Source: an uncultured Clostridia bacterium (GTDB taxonomy: Bacteria > Bacillota > Clostridia > Oscillospirales > Acutalibacteraceae). Taken from it: DNA of 9,619 bases. The position numbers and the translations under genes are program-made. Each line of letters begins with the position of its first letter. Position 1 is the stretch's first letter. The notes beneath the pieces are model-generated. The model made no database searches. It was not told the origin of the DNA and saw only the letters and a program-made list of their open reading frames with translations. The stretch lies in the NCBI GenBank assembly GCA_937880805.1, contig CALGRR010000018.1, positions 1 to 9,619 on the forward strand, given 5' to 3'. Below, piece after piece: positions 1-6,651 of the stretch.

Positions 1-27
1 ATTCTACCATAGGAGGCTCTTTTTTTC
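1..27. terminator. Possible right arm of a bidirectional terminator cut by the window edge
   Basis: The first 19 bases (ATTCTACCATAGGAGGCTC) are followed by a run of seven T on the plus strand. This is how the second arm plus U-tract of an intrinsic terminator looks. Read on the minus strand it would be an A-tract plus first arm lying downstream of ylmC. The partner arm would be to the left of position 1, so no stem can actually be seen. If it is real, it would terminate ylmC and a convergent gene outside the window. This is inference from half a structure. Confidence 0.3.
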
Positions 28-74
28 ATTGTCCGTTTTTACTGGACCTGTTCACTGATTCCGACCTTTTCTTT

Positions 75-347
75 TTATGTTCTGTTTCTTCTTCTCGGGT
101 TATCGTCACGCTGGCATCGGCAAACAAGAATTGTATCGTTGCCGATAACCTCTATATCCTCCCAGCAGATTCTTATTCTTTCCCGTCTGCCGCAAACGCC
201 GAAATATTTCGGTCTGCCGTAAACAATAAGGGCAACCACCCTGCCGCAGCATTGGTCAACCTCAATATCGCTGACAAGTCCCAGCCTGCATCCGTTTGAT
301 TTATCAATCACTTCCTTGCACCGAAGCTCGGTTATACAGCAATTCAT
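75..347 (-). CDS. ylmC: YlmC/YmxH-family sporulation protein (PRC-barrel-like)
   Basis: A 90-residue protein with the layout of the YlmC/YmxH family: an N-terminal 'ELRCKEVID' strand, the 'GCRLGLVSDIEVD' turn at residues 19-31, a central 'GRVVALIV' strand, 'GRPKYFG' (44-50), and a closing 'CWEDIEVIGNDTILV' segment (61-75). The family is a short PRC-barrel-like fold linked to sporulation in Bacillota; its biochemical role is not well defined. No signal peptide or membrane segment is visible, so it is presumably cytoplasmic. The ATG is preceded by AAGGGGG at about 8 nt, which supports this start. It is unusually cysteine-rich, with ten Cys at 3, 4, 10, 20, 33, 34, 52, 61, 76 and 78, and ends in a basic RRRNRT tail. 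It lies 51 bp downstream of the glycosyltransferase gene on the same strand, but the hairpin between them suggests separate control. The family call is strong; the symbol follows family naming. Confidence 0.85.
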   Translation of the reverse strand: MNCCITELRCKEVIDKSNGCRLGLVSDIEVDQCCGRVVALIVYGRPKYFGVCGRRERIRICWEDIEVIGNDTILVCRCQRDDNPRRRNRT

Positions 348-351
348 AATT

Positions 352-391
352 AATCCCCCTTCAGAATCATTATATTCCGAAAAGGGGGATT
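352..391 (-). promoter_or_regulatory. Hairpin covering the ylmC Shine-Dalgarno, with a TATAAT near its loop
   Basis: A perfect 10-bp inverted repeat (AATCCCCCTT at 352-361, AAGGGGGATT at 382-391) continues inward after a 2-nt bulge (380-381) with six further pairs (CAGAAT 362-367 / ATTCCG 374-379; one is G-U in the minus-strand RNA) around a 6-nt loop (368-373). In minus-strand RNA the downstream arm is AAGGGGGAUU, which is itself the ylmC ribosome binding site. No U-tract follows the stem on the minus strand, so it is a poor terminator for the upstream glycosyltransferase gene. A minus-strand TATAAT lies at 374-369, without a convincing -35. The structure is seen directly; a control role is inferred. 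Confidence 0.6.
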
Positions 392-398
392 GATGATT

Positions 399-3038
399 TT
401 ATTTAATTGCTTCGTAAATTCTGTCACGGCATCCGTTATCTCTGTAAAGGAAGAAATCCTTCATTTTTGAAGCATACGGCTCTTTCGGAGCAAATCCGTT
501 TTTAACATATTCTTCAAGATAACCGATAAGGCTTTCCGCATCCTGAGCAAAAGGACCGAAACCGTTTTCAAGCGGTAAATCAAGCTTTCTGTAATTATGT
601 GAAACGCCTGCCTTAAACTGCTCATAATCGGGCACAAAATAGATTATCGGGCAATTCATATAAACCGAATCAAACACAATTGATGAATAATCGGTTATCA
701 TAAGGCGGTATTCATCCATGTTTGTTTCAAATACGTCAACGCATACTCTGTCATTTTTTATATCAAGCAGACTGTTGTAGCATTTGAAAATGGGATGATT
801 TCTGAAATCAAGATAGAGGTCATTTTCTTCAAGCAAGGAATGAAGCTTTTCGGAATTAAGGAATTCACTCACCTGCTTGCAGAAATCCGAAGCAAGAAAC
901 GCCTTCGGCATTTCTTCTCTTTCATTATTCACAAGAGGGCCTATCAGATTGCTTCTCCACGAAGGTGAAAATACAATTCTGTTTTTCTTTTCTCCGCTTA
1001 TCTGCATCGCATCGTAGCGGGGCATGCAGGCTTTTATAAGGTCGCTTTCTTCATAGCCGTAGTTTTCGGTAAAATTCTCAACCTCAAATCCGCTTGAAAC
1101 AACAACCTTATCAACAACACAGCGCTCTTTTGCATACATATTTTTAAGCGTTGCATGAAGAATACCGTGCTGAAGATAGATTATTTCATGCCTTGTAAGG
1201 TCGGTATACCATCTGAATGCCGCCGCACCGAACGGACAGATATTTGAAAGATTTGAGAATGATGTAATCAGCTTTTCACTTGAGAAATAAAGCATTCTGT
1301 GCTTTACAGAGCCGAATTTAACAACAAATTCTCTCTCTTCGGGAACAAACTTTTCTTCAAGTGTATTCCAATCGCATTCGTTGAGAATATAGTATCTATT
1401 TACACCGTCTTTTATTTTTATATCGTGTTTGAATTGGTCATATGCATTATCAAAAACACCGTAGCGGTCAAGATAAATCCATTCTCTCTCCTTGCTTTTT
1501 CTTGCAAAATATCCAATCCAACGGTTAATCAGAATTCTGGGGTTAACCTTTGCATAATAGAAGAAATGATAAATCAGCAAGCGCAAAGCAAGCACAAATC
1601 CTTTAAATGATCGAACGGTTTTGCTTGTGAATACACCTTTCTTTTCTCTAAGGCAAACTCCATCTGTAAGCACCGCCCTTATTCTCTTATCATGCGAAAG
1701 TGACACAGAAGGGCCGTAATAATAATAAAGTTTATATGTTTTGCCGTTTATAACAGCTTCAAGTTCAAATCTTTCAGTTTCGGTAACATCGATATTAAAT
1801 TTGAAACGCCAGAAAACCGCCGTTTCAATTTTTGCATGGTATTTTTCGCATTCAGAATGCGTAAGCTCCAGCTTTTCTCTTTTTCCGTTTCTGAGAAGAT
1901 AAAGTTCGGGTTTATCGCAATAAGAAAAAATAGGAGATTTAAGAAATGCATCAACCTTCAAAACACCGTTTGTAACCTTGAATCTGTTAACAACGGCAGT
2001 TATTTTTTCTGCAATATAAATATCCTCATCATTAAAAACAAGTGCAAGCTCATTTTCTCTGCACTCAAGCTTAACGCTGTTACTTTCTTTGAGTTTAAGC
2101 AGATAGTGTTTATGGTATAAATCCATGGACGGACGGTTGATTATAACGCTGTCATCAATTCTTTTGATAAGAGCCACAAGGCGTTCAACCGCTCTGTTGA
2201 ATTCAGCTTCGGGATAGTGGTACGGAAGAAGCACATCCGCAACACTCTTCCACGATAAGTCATGAAGATAAAATGCCTGAAGATAGGCTGGAACTTCATT
2301 TTCGGGGTAAAGGTTAAAAAAGTTTTCCCACATATTCATCGTATCTTCAAAAATGTAATATGCCTTGCTTATTGAACCAGTTGCGCCGCCCGCACGGCGA
2401 AGATACCAATATTTCGGCCCGTCACAATAACCGATGGTCATTTTTTCTTTAAGCGTGGTAAATATAAATTTCTGATCCTCATGGAATTTAAGGTTCACAT
2501 CAAACTGAATGTTATCTTTCCCTCTGTTTTTAACACAGATATTCATTGTTGACTGGGCAATATAACAATTCTTTTCATCGTTCAGATCATAAATTCCTGT
2601 TTCGGTGAGGATGCTGTATCTGTAATGAAGAGGAAGCGTTTTTCCGTCACGGTAAGGAACGATTTTATATGTAACAAGGTCGGTTTCTTCGTAGTGTTCT
2701 TCAAAGAAATCGTAAAGAGTCTGCAGAGTATCTTCCGAAAGGGTATCATCGGCATCAAGAAAAACGATATACTTGCCTTCGGCAAGCTCCATACCCTTGT
2801 TTCTTGCACTTGATACTCCACCATTTTCCTTTTCAAAATATGTTACGTTTGAATGCTTTTCAGCCTGTGCACGGCAGATGTCTCCGCCGTTATCCGACGA
2901 ACCGTCATTCACATAAACTATCTGAAAGTTTTCACGGGGCATCGTCTGCTTCATAAGACTTTTGAAACAGCTTTCAAGATACTCTTCACAATTGTAAACA
3001 GGAATCACAACCGATATTTTATATTTAAAATCCGACAT
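399..3038 (-). CDS. GT2 glycosyltransferase / CDP-glycerol glycerophosphotransferase fusion
   Basis: An 879-residue bifunctional polymer-building enzyme. Residues about 7-230 form a GT-A family 2 glycosyltransferase: 'ISVVIPVYN' start, VNDGSSD (43-49), LDADD (94-98) as the DXD-type nucleotide-sugar/metal site, and an ED at 187-188 as the probable catalytic-base region. Residues about 325-460 look beta-rich and unassigned. An amphipathic/hydrophobic stretch at 480-510 may associate with the membrane. Residues about 510-875 match the TagF-like glyphos_transf domain, with LQHGIL (622-627, His624), NHP (747-749, His748) and TDYSSIVFD (782-790) all present, so both catalytic histidines known from TagF-type enzymes appear intact. 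The likely role is adding a sugar and a glycerol- or ribitol-phosphate unit to a teichoic-acid-like or capsular polymer at the inner face of the membrane. The ATG has AAAGGA upstream. It lies 71 bp after the acyltransferase gene. Substrates cannot be read from sequence. Confidence 0.88.
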   Translation of the reverse strand: MSDFKYKISVVIPVYNCEEYLESCFKSLMKQTMPRENFQIVYVNDGSSDNGGDICRAQAEKHSNVTYFEKENGGVSSARNKGMELAEGKYIVFLDADDTLSEDTLQTLYDFFEEHYEETDLVTYKIVPYRDGKTLPLHYRYSILTETGIYDLNDEKNCYIAQSTMNICVKNRGKDNIQFDVNLKFHEDQKFIFTTLKEKMTIGYCDGPKYWYLRRAGGATGSISKAYYIFEDTMNMWENFFNLYPENEVPAYLQAFYLHDLSWKSVADVLLPYHYPEAEFNRAVERLVALIKRIDDSVIINRPSMDLYHKHYLLKLKESNSVKLECRENELALVFNDEDIYIAEKITAVVNRFKVTNGVLKVDAFLKSPIFSYCDKPELYLLRNGKREKLELTHSECEKYHAKIETAVFWRFKFNIDVTETERFELEAVINGKTYKLYYYYGPSVSLSHDKRIRAVLTDGVCLREKKGVFTSKTVRSFKGFVLALRLLIYHFFYYAKVNPRILINRWIGYFARKSKEREWIYLDRYGVFDNAYDQFKHDIKIKDGVNRYYILNECDWNTLEEKFVPEEREFVVKFGSVKHRMLYFSSEKLITSFSNLSNICPFGAAAFRWYTDLTRHEIIYLQHGILHATLKNMYAKERCVVDKVVVSSGFEVENFTENYGYEESDLIKACMPRYDAMQISGEKKNRIVFSPSWRSNLIGPLVNNEREEMPKAFLASDFCKQVSEFLNSEKLHSLLEENDLYLDFRNHPIFKCYNSLLDIKNDRVCVDVFETNMDEYRLMITDYSSIVFDSVYMNCPIIYFVPDYEQFKAGVSHNYRKLDLPLENGFGPFAQDAESLIGYLEEYVKNGFAPKEPYASKMKDFFLYRDNGCRDRIYEAIK

Positions 3039-3075
3039 TTAAGCAAATCCTTTTCTTATTTTTTACAATATTTAC

Positions 3076-3104
3076 ATATTACAATATAAACAACTAAAAA
3101 TCAA
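3076..3104 (-). promoter_or_regulatory. Candidate promoter of the glycosyltransferase fusion gene
   Basis: On the minus strand TTGATT (3104-3099) is followed after 17 bp by TAATAT (3081-3076), 38 bp upstream of the start codon. The -10 matches consensus at only four of six positions. The region is very AT-rich, so chance is a real alternative. An ATATT-GT-AATAT inverted repeat (3087-3076) overlaps the -10. Confidence 0.35.
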
Positions 3105-3109
3105 TAGCA

Positions 3110-4147
3110 TTAATTTTTGCTGACGTTTTTCATTACGGGTGCTTTCATAATAAATAAAAGAAACCTGTTGAAAATATTAGCGGAGAAAAGCAGGGTTACA
3201 ATTACGGAAACGGGAATAATAAGCCAATCCCCGCCCCTGCCTAAAGCTTCAAAGATAAGCTCTTTGCAGTTGAAGCTTTCATAGATAAGATAAAGTGCCG
3301 TAAAATGAAATGCGTAAACCGCAAGTGTTCTTTGTCCGAATTTTGCCGCAATTCCGAAAGGTGTTTTTGTCGGCGTCAGTGCAACAACAGAAAAGCCAAC
3401 AACAGAAACAACCGCATAATAGCCAAATCTTAACAATCCGCCGAATTTGCTCATATTACCCAATGATGCAAATGAATTTCTTGCCGTAAGCAAAGCACGG
3501 AGAAAATAAATATCGTCAATAAAAATAATAACAACTGCAATAAATACAATTAAAGATATGGCTGCGGCAACTTTGAGTTTTTTGTTTTCGCAAAGCTTTT
3601 CAAGTTTTTCTCTGTCAGCAATGTAACCCATATAGAAGAACGGATAAAAAACAATAATTCTTGAAAGTGCGAGAAAATCACCTATATCGCGGTCATATCC
3701 TGCGAAGCACGCAAGCAGAATGCTGAAAACCAGAACAAATTTCGGCGAACAGTCCTTAAGGATAATTGTTATCAGATGGAATGCAAAAAGAGCAAGCACA
3801 AACCACGGCAAACCGCTTTCTTTGAAAAAGCTTATGCCGAAAGCTTTCGTTTCGGGATATCTGTAGAAAAACGGCAGAAGCTTGAGCAGCAGATATAAAA
3901 CAAGATAGCCTATCAGCTTATCCGTTCTTTTTTCTTTTACCGTTTTCTTTGAAAAAAGACCCGAAACAAAAATAAAAACAGGCATATGAAAAGTATAAAT
4001 TATCAGGAAAAGCTCTCTCATATGCTCATTTGCCGTTGTATAAAAATCAGCCGCATGGCCGAGAACCACCAAAAAAATCAGAAAGAATTTCAGTATATCC
4101 CATTTTTGAGTACGTTGGGAACTGCTTTTCACAGCAGCGTTATCCAT
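3110..4147 (-). CDS. Membrane acyltransferase (acyltransferase-3 / fucose 4-O-acetylase-like)
   Basis: A 345-residue polytopic membrane protein with about ten hydrophobic segments. The N-terminus carries the family signature 'WDILKFFLIFLVVLGHA' (16-32), whose His31 is the conserved catalytic-type histidine, followed by 'FHMPVFIFVSGLF' (53-65) and a basic loop KEKRTDK (71-77). Later conserved-looking pieces are LPWFVLALF (113-121), YPFFYMGY (168-175) and RTLAVYAFHF (273-282). This arrangement resembles COG3594-type sugar O-acetyltransferases within the acyltransferase-3 superfamily, which move acetyl or similar groups onto exported glycans. The ATG has a perfect AGGAGG 7 nt upstream. It is the first gene of the minus-strand surface module and precedes the glycosyltransferase fusion, so O-acylation of that polymer is a reasonable inference. 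The exact acyl donor and sugar are unknown. Confidence 0.85.
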   Translation of the reverse strand: MDNAAVKSSSQRTQKWDILKFFLIFLVVLGHAADFYTTANEHMRELFLIIYTFHMPVFIFVSGLFSKKTVKEKRTDKLIGYLVLYLLLKLLPFFYRYPETKAFGISFFKESGLPWFVLALFAFHLITIILKDCSPKFVLVFSILLACFAGYDRDIGDFLALSRIIVFYPFFYMGYIADREKLEKLCENKKLKVAAAISLIVFIAVVIIFIDDIYFLRALLTARNSFASLGNMSKFGGLLRFGYYAVVSVVGFSVVALTPTKTPFGIAAKFGQRTLAVYAFHFTALYLIYESFNCKELIFEALGRGGDWLIIPVSVIVTLLFSANIFNRFLLFIMKAPVMKNVSKN

Positions 4148-4154
4148 AGCCGTA

Positions 4155-4160
4155 CCTCCT
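4155..4160 (-). promoter_or_regulatory. Ribosome binding site of the acyltransferase gene
   Basis: Minus-strand AGGAGG, 7 nt before the ATG at 4147. It is a perfect anti-16S match and fixes this start. Confidence 0.85.
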
Positions 4161-4189
4161 GAAAGTTAATTCAAGTCATAATTATATTT

Positions 4190-4218
4190 ATTTTACACCA
4201 AAAATAAATTAAAATCAA
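4190..4218 (-). promoter_or_regulatory. Promoter for the acyltransferase gene
   Basis: Minus-strand TTGATT (4218-4213), a 17-bp spacer, then TAAAAT (4195-4190; five of six match). It would give a leader of about 36 nt before the AGGAGG-ATG start. It lies back to back with the plus-strand promoter at 4254-4282, separated by about 36 bp, making this a divergent control region. A second TATAAT-like string lies closer to the gene but has no matching -35. Confidence 0.5.
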
Positions 4219-4253
4219 TATCTGTCCTCTTTTCAGCCTTGATATGTGTTTTG

Positions 4254-4282
4254 TTGACAATATTTATAAATAAATGTATTAT
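4254..4282 (+). promoter_or_regulatory. Strong sigma-A-type promoter for the FAD oxidoreductase gene
   Basis: A perfect TTGACA (4254-4259), a 17-bp spacer and TATTAT (4277-4282; five of six). The start codon is at 4313 with GGAGG at 4301-4305, so the leader would be about 24 nt. The hexamers and spacing are identical to those of the rhaA promoter at 5353-5381. The spacer holds ATTTAT-AA-ATAAAT (4262-4275), and the promoter is flanked by imperfect inverted arms (4249-4258 and 4286-4295, 8 of 10 matching). Confidence 0.8.
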
Positions 4283-4312
4283 GTAGTCAAGTAAAAAAAC
4301 GGAGGAAAGAGT

Positions 4313-5356
4313 ATGGATTTTTATGATATTGCCGTCTGCGGTGCGGGTCCTGCTGGTGCGGCATTCGCTATGACTGCCCCTGAAAATATGAGAATTCTGC
4401 TCCTTGACGGTGCTTACGCATCCAAGCCCTGCGGCGGTCTGCTTGCACCTGATGCACAAAAGGCACTCGCAAGCTTTGAGCTTACTCTGCCCAAGGATAT
4501 TCTTGTTGACCCGCAGATTTTTTCCGTTCGCACCATAGATATGAAAAGCGGAAATGTCCGCCGTTATCAGCGAATGTATATAAATGTTGACAGAGATAAA
4601 TTCGATAAATGGATGGTTTCGCAGGCGGGAGAAAATACCGAAATCAGAAAAGCCCGACTCGTTTCCTGCAAGCCTGACGGTGAGGGTTATAAGATACTTT
4701 GCAAGGGCAGCGACGGAACGCCGTTTGAAGCAAGGTGCAGATACATAGTCGGTGCAGACGGTGCAAATTCTTTAGTTCGCCGCACATTCTTTCCCAAGCT
4801 CAGAACACGGCATTATGTTGCCATTCAGCAATGGTTCAATATTGACGAAAACACACCCGACCCGTTTTATTCCTGCATTTTTGACCCCGACACAAGCGAT
4901 TGCTGTTCATGGTCGATATACAAGGATAATCACGTTATTTTCGGCGGTGCTTATGAACCCGAGCATTGCAGAGAGCGTTTTGAAGCACAGAAGAGCAAAA
5001 TGAAAAATTTCGGTCTTGTTCTCGGTGAGCCGATAAAAACCGAAGCTTGTATGGTGCTTCGGCCCTCTTCGCCCGCAAGCTTCTGCACGGGCAAAAACGG
5101 AGTTTTTCTTATCGGCGAGGCGGCGGGCTTTATCAGCCCGAGCTCTTTTGAAGGAATAAGCAGTGCAATAAACAGTGCGGTTGCACTGACCGATGCAATC
5201 AGAAAAGGCGGCAATATTCAGAAGAATTATGCAAGAAATGTTACACTGCTCAAAACCAAGCTTTTTATGAAAAATTTCAAGTGCCCGTTTATGTATAATC
5301 CCCTTCTTCGCAAAATTGTTATGAAATCAGGCATTTCATCGCTTAAACTCAATTGA
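4313..5356 (+). CDS. FAD-dependent oxidoreductase, geranylgeranyl-reductase-like
   Basis: A 347-residue flavoprotein. It opens with a Rossmann FAD-binding motif, GAGPAG at 10-15, and has the family marker KPCGG (38-42) where geranylgeranyl-reductase-type enzymes keep a conserved cysteine near the flavin. The second FAD motif GADGANS is at 147-153, and the C-terminal GEAAGFISPSSFEGI (268-282) corresponds to the GD/EAAG pyrophosphate-binding region. It belongs to the p-hydroxybenzoate-hydroxylase-like fold group; relatives reduce prenyl double bonds or hydroxylate aromatics, but the substrate here cannot be told. No membrane segment is obvious. GGAGG lies 7 nt before the ATG, and a strong promoter sits upstream. 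It is followed at once by the rhaA promoter with no terminator between, so read-through into rhaA is possible. A direct role in rhamnose use is not evident. Confidence 0.85.
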   Translation: MDFYDIAVCGAGPAGAAFAMTAPENMRILLLDGAYASKPCGGLLAPDAQKALASFELTLPKDILVDPQIFSVRTIDMKSGNVRRYQRMYINVDRDKFDKWMVSQAGENTEIRKARLVSCKPDGEGYKILCKGSDGTPFEARCRYIVGADGANSLVRRTFFPKLRTRHYVAIQQWFNIDENTPDPFYSCIFDPDTSDCCSWSIYKDNHVIFGGAYEPEHCRERFEAQKSKMKNFGLVLGEPIKTEACMVLRPSSPASFCTGKNGVFLIGEAAGFISPSSFEGISSAINSAVALTDAIRKGGNIQKNYARNVTLLKTKLFMKNFKCPFMYNPLLRKIVMKSGISSLKLN

Positions 5357-5381
5357 CAATAATTCAAAACAGTAGTATTAT
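5353..5381 (+). promoter_or_regulatory. Promoter of the rhaA-rhaD operon
   Basis: A perfect TTGACA (5353-5358), a 17-bp spacer and TATTAT (5376-5381). The -35 box overlaps the TGA stop (5354-5356) of the upstream flavoprotein gene. The predicted transcription start falls near 5388, about 28 nt before the rhaA ATG. The -35 and -10 are the same as in the promoter at 4254-4282. Confidence 0.8.
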
Positions 5382-5387
5382 ATATTT

Positions 5388-5403
5388 TTGGAAAGTATTT
5401 CAA
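5388..5403 (+). promoter_or_regulatory. cre-like half-symmetric site at the predicted rha transcription start
   Basis: TTGGAAAGTATTTCAA fits 9 of the 11 fixed positions of the Bacillota catabolite-response consensus WTGNAANCGNWNNCAW. It misses only the central CG, which is normally well conserved. It lies just downstream of the -10, where a repressor would block initiation or clearance. CcpA, another LacI-type protein or chance are all possible. Confidence 0.3.
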
Positions 5404-5415
5404 CGGAGGAAAAAC

Positions 5416-6651
5416 ATGAACAGATACGAAAGTGCAAAAAAGCTTTATGCCGATTACGGTATCGACACCGAAGAGGCAATAAAAAAGCTTTCTGACATCA
5501 CCATTTCAATTCATTGCTGGCAGGGCGACGATGTTGGAGGCTTCGACAGCGACGATGCTCTCTCGGGCGGAATTCAGACAACCGGCAACTACCCAGGCAA
5601 GGCAAGAACTCCCGATGAACTTATGGCTGATATAGATAAGGCATTCAGCCTTATCCCCGGAAAGAAAAAGATTAATCTTCACGCAAGCTATGCGATTTTT
5701 GACGGCAACAGAGCCGACAGAGATGCTCTCAAGCCCGAGCATTTCAAAAAGTGGGTTGATTTTGCAAAAGAAAGAGGTATGGGCATTGATTTCAACCCCA
5801 CCTTCTTCTCACATCCCAAGGTTAAAGACGGGCTTACCCTTTCATCACCCGATGAAGAAACCCGCAGATTCTGGGTTGAGCACGGCAAACGCTGCATTGA
5901 GCTTTCTGATTATTTTGCAAAAGAAACAGGCATTCCCTGCGTTATGAATATCTGGATCCCCGACGGATACAAGGATATTCCCGCAGACCGCCTTTCTCCC
6001 AGACTCCGTTTCAAGAAATCTCTTGATGAGATTCTTTCGGTGCCTTACGATAAAAATATGGTTTTCGTAACTCTCGAATCCAAAGTTTTCGGCATCGGAC
6101 TCGAAAGCTACACTGTTGGTTCGGCAGAATTCTGCCTGAGCTATTCAACCAAAAACGGTATTGTTCCTCTTATGGATAACGGTCACTACCACCCCACAGA
6201 GCTTGTTTCGGATAAGATTTCCGCCTTGCTCGCATTCAACGAAAAAATCGCCCTTCACGTCACAAGAGGCGTTCGCTGGGACAGCGACCACGTTGTTCTT
6301 CTTGATGACGAAACAAAAGAAATTGCAAAAGAAATCGTAAGAAACGATGCTCTTGACAGAGTGTTCATTGCAACAGACTATTTTGATGCTTCAATCAACC
6401 GCATCAGTGCCTGGGTAACGGGTGTAAGAAGCGTGCAGAAGGCTCTGCTTAACGCACTTCTTGAGCCCTCAAAGGCAATGAAAGAGCTTCAGGATAAGGC
6501 GGATTTCACCTCGCTTATGGTTCTCGGCGAAGAAATCAAAACTCTTCCCCTCGGCGACGTATGGAACGAATATCTTGAAAGACAGAAAGTTGAAAGCAAT
6601 TATCTTAACATAATAAAAGAATATGAAGAAAAGGTTTTGGTGAACAGATAA
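5416..6651 (+). CDS. rhaA: L-rhamnose isomerase
   Basis: A 411-residue enzyme converting L-rhamnose to L-rhamnulose in the cytoplasm, the first step of rhamnose catabolism. The N-terminal 'HCWQGDDVGGF' (33-43), 'NLHASYA' (87-93) and 'DFNPTFFSHP' (125-134) are hallmark segments. The metal ligands known from the E. coli enzyme line up at a constant offset of 13: structural site Glu221, Asp254, His281 and Asp321; catalytic site His257, Asp289 and Asp291. All are present, so the enzyme should be active. Length is close to the usual 410-420. The ATG at 5416 follows ACGGAGGAAAAAC, an excellent ribosome binding site. An in-frame TTG at 5353 would add 21 residues but is the -35 box and is rejected. 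Its stop overlaps the rhaD ATG by one base (TAATG), so the two are translationally coupled. Confidence 0.96.
   Translation: MNRYESAKKLYADYGIDTEEAIKKLSDITISIHCWQGDDVGGFDSDDALSGGIQTTGNYPGKARTPDELMADIDKAFSLIPGKKKINLHASYAIFDGNRADRDALKPEHFKKWVDFAKERGMGIDFNPTFFSHPKVKDGLTLSSPDEETRRFWVEHGKRCIELSDYFAKETGIPCVMNIWIPDGYKDIPADRLSPRLRFKKSLDEILSVPYDKNMVFVTLESKVFGIGLESYTVGSAEFCLSYSTKNGIVPLMDNGHYHPTELVSDKISALLAFNEKIALHVTRGVRWDSDHVVLLDDETKEIAKEIVRNDALDRVFIATDYFDASINRISAWVTGVRSVQKALLNALLEPSKAMKELQDKADFTSLMVLGEEIKTLPLGDVWNEYLERQKVESNYLNIIKEYEEKVLVNR

Noticed and set aside
31..47. Small GTCC/GGAC hairpin after ylmC
   Set aside because: Only four base pairs and no U-tract; expected by chance.
352..391. Hairpin read as the terminator of the glycosyltransferase gene
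   Set aside because: No run of T follows it on the minus strand; instead the ylmC start codon follows, so a role at the ribosome binding site fits better.
1299..3089. Plus-strand frames opposite the glycosyltransferase fusion
   Set aside because: Low-complexity, Phe/Ile/Lys-rich translations with no ribosome binding sites; antisense shadows of an AT-rich gene.
4148..4312. Riboswitch in the divergent gap
   Set aside because: The leaders on both sides are short (about 24-36 nt by the predicted starts) and hold no conserved aptamer-like elements.
4193..4459. Minus-strand 88-codon frame overlapping the flavoprotein start
   Set aside because: It crosses both divergent promoters and the well-supported flavoprotein start and resembles no known protein.
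5353..5415. Longer rhaA start at an in-frame TTG adding 21 residues
   Set aside because: The TTG is part of the -35 box, has no ribosome binding site, and the added residues do not look like the family; the ATG at 5416 has an excellent GGAGG and gives the normal length.
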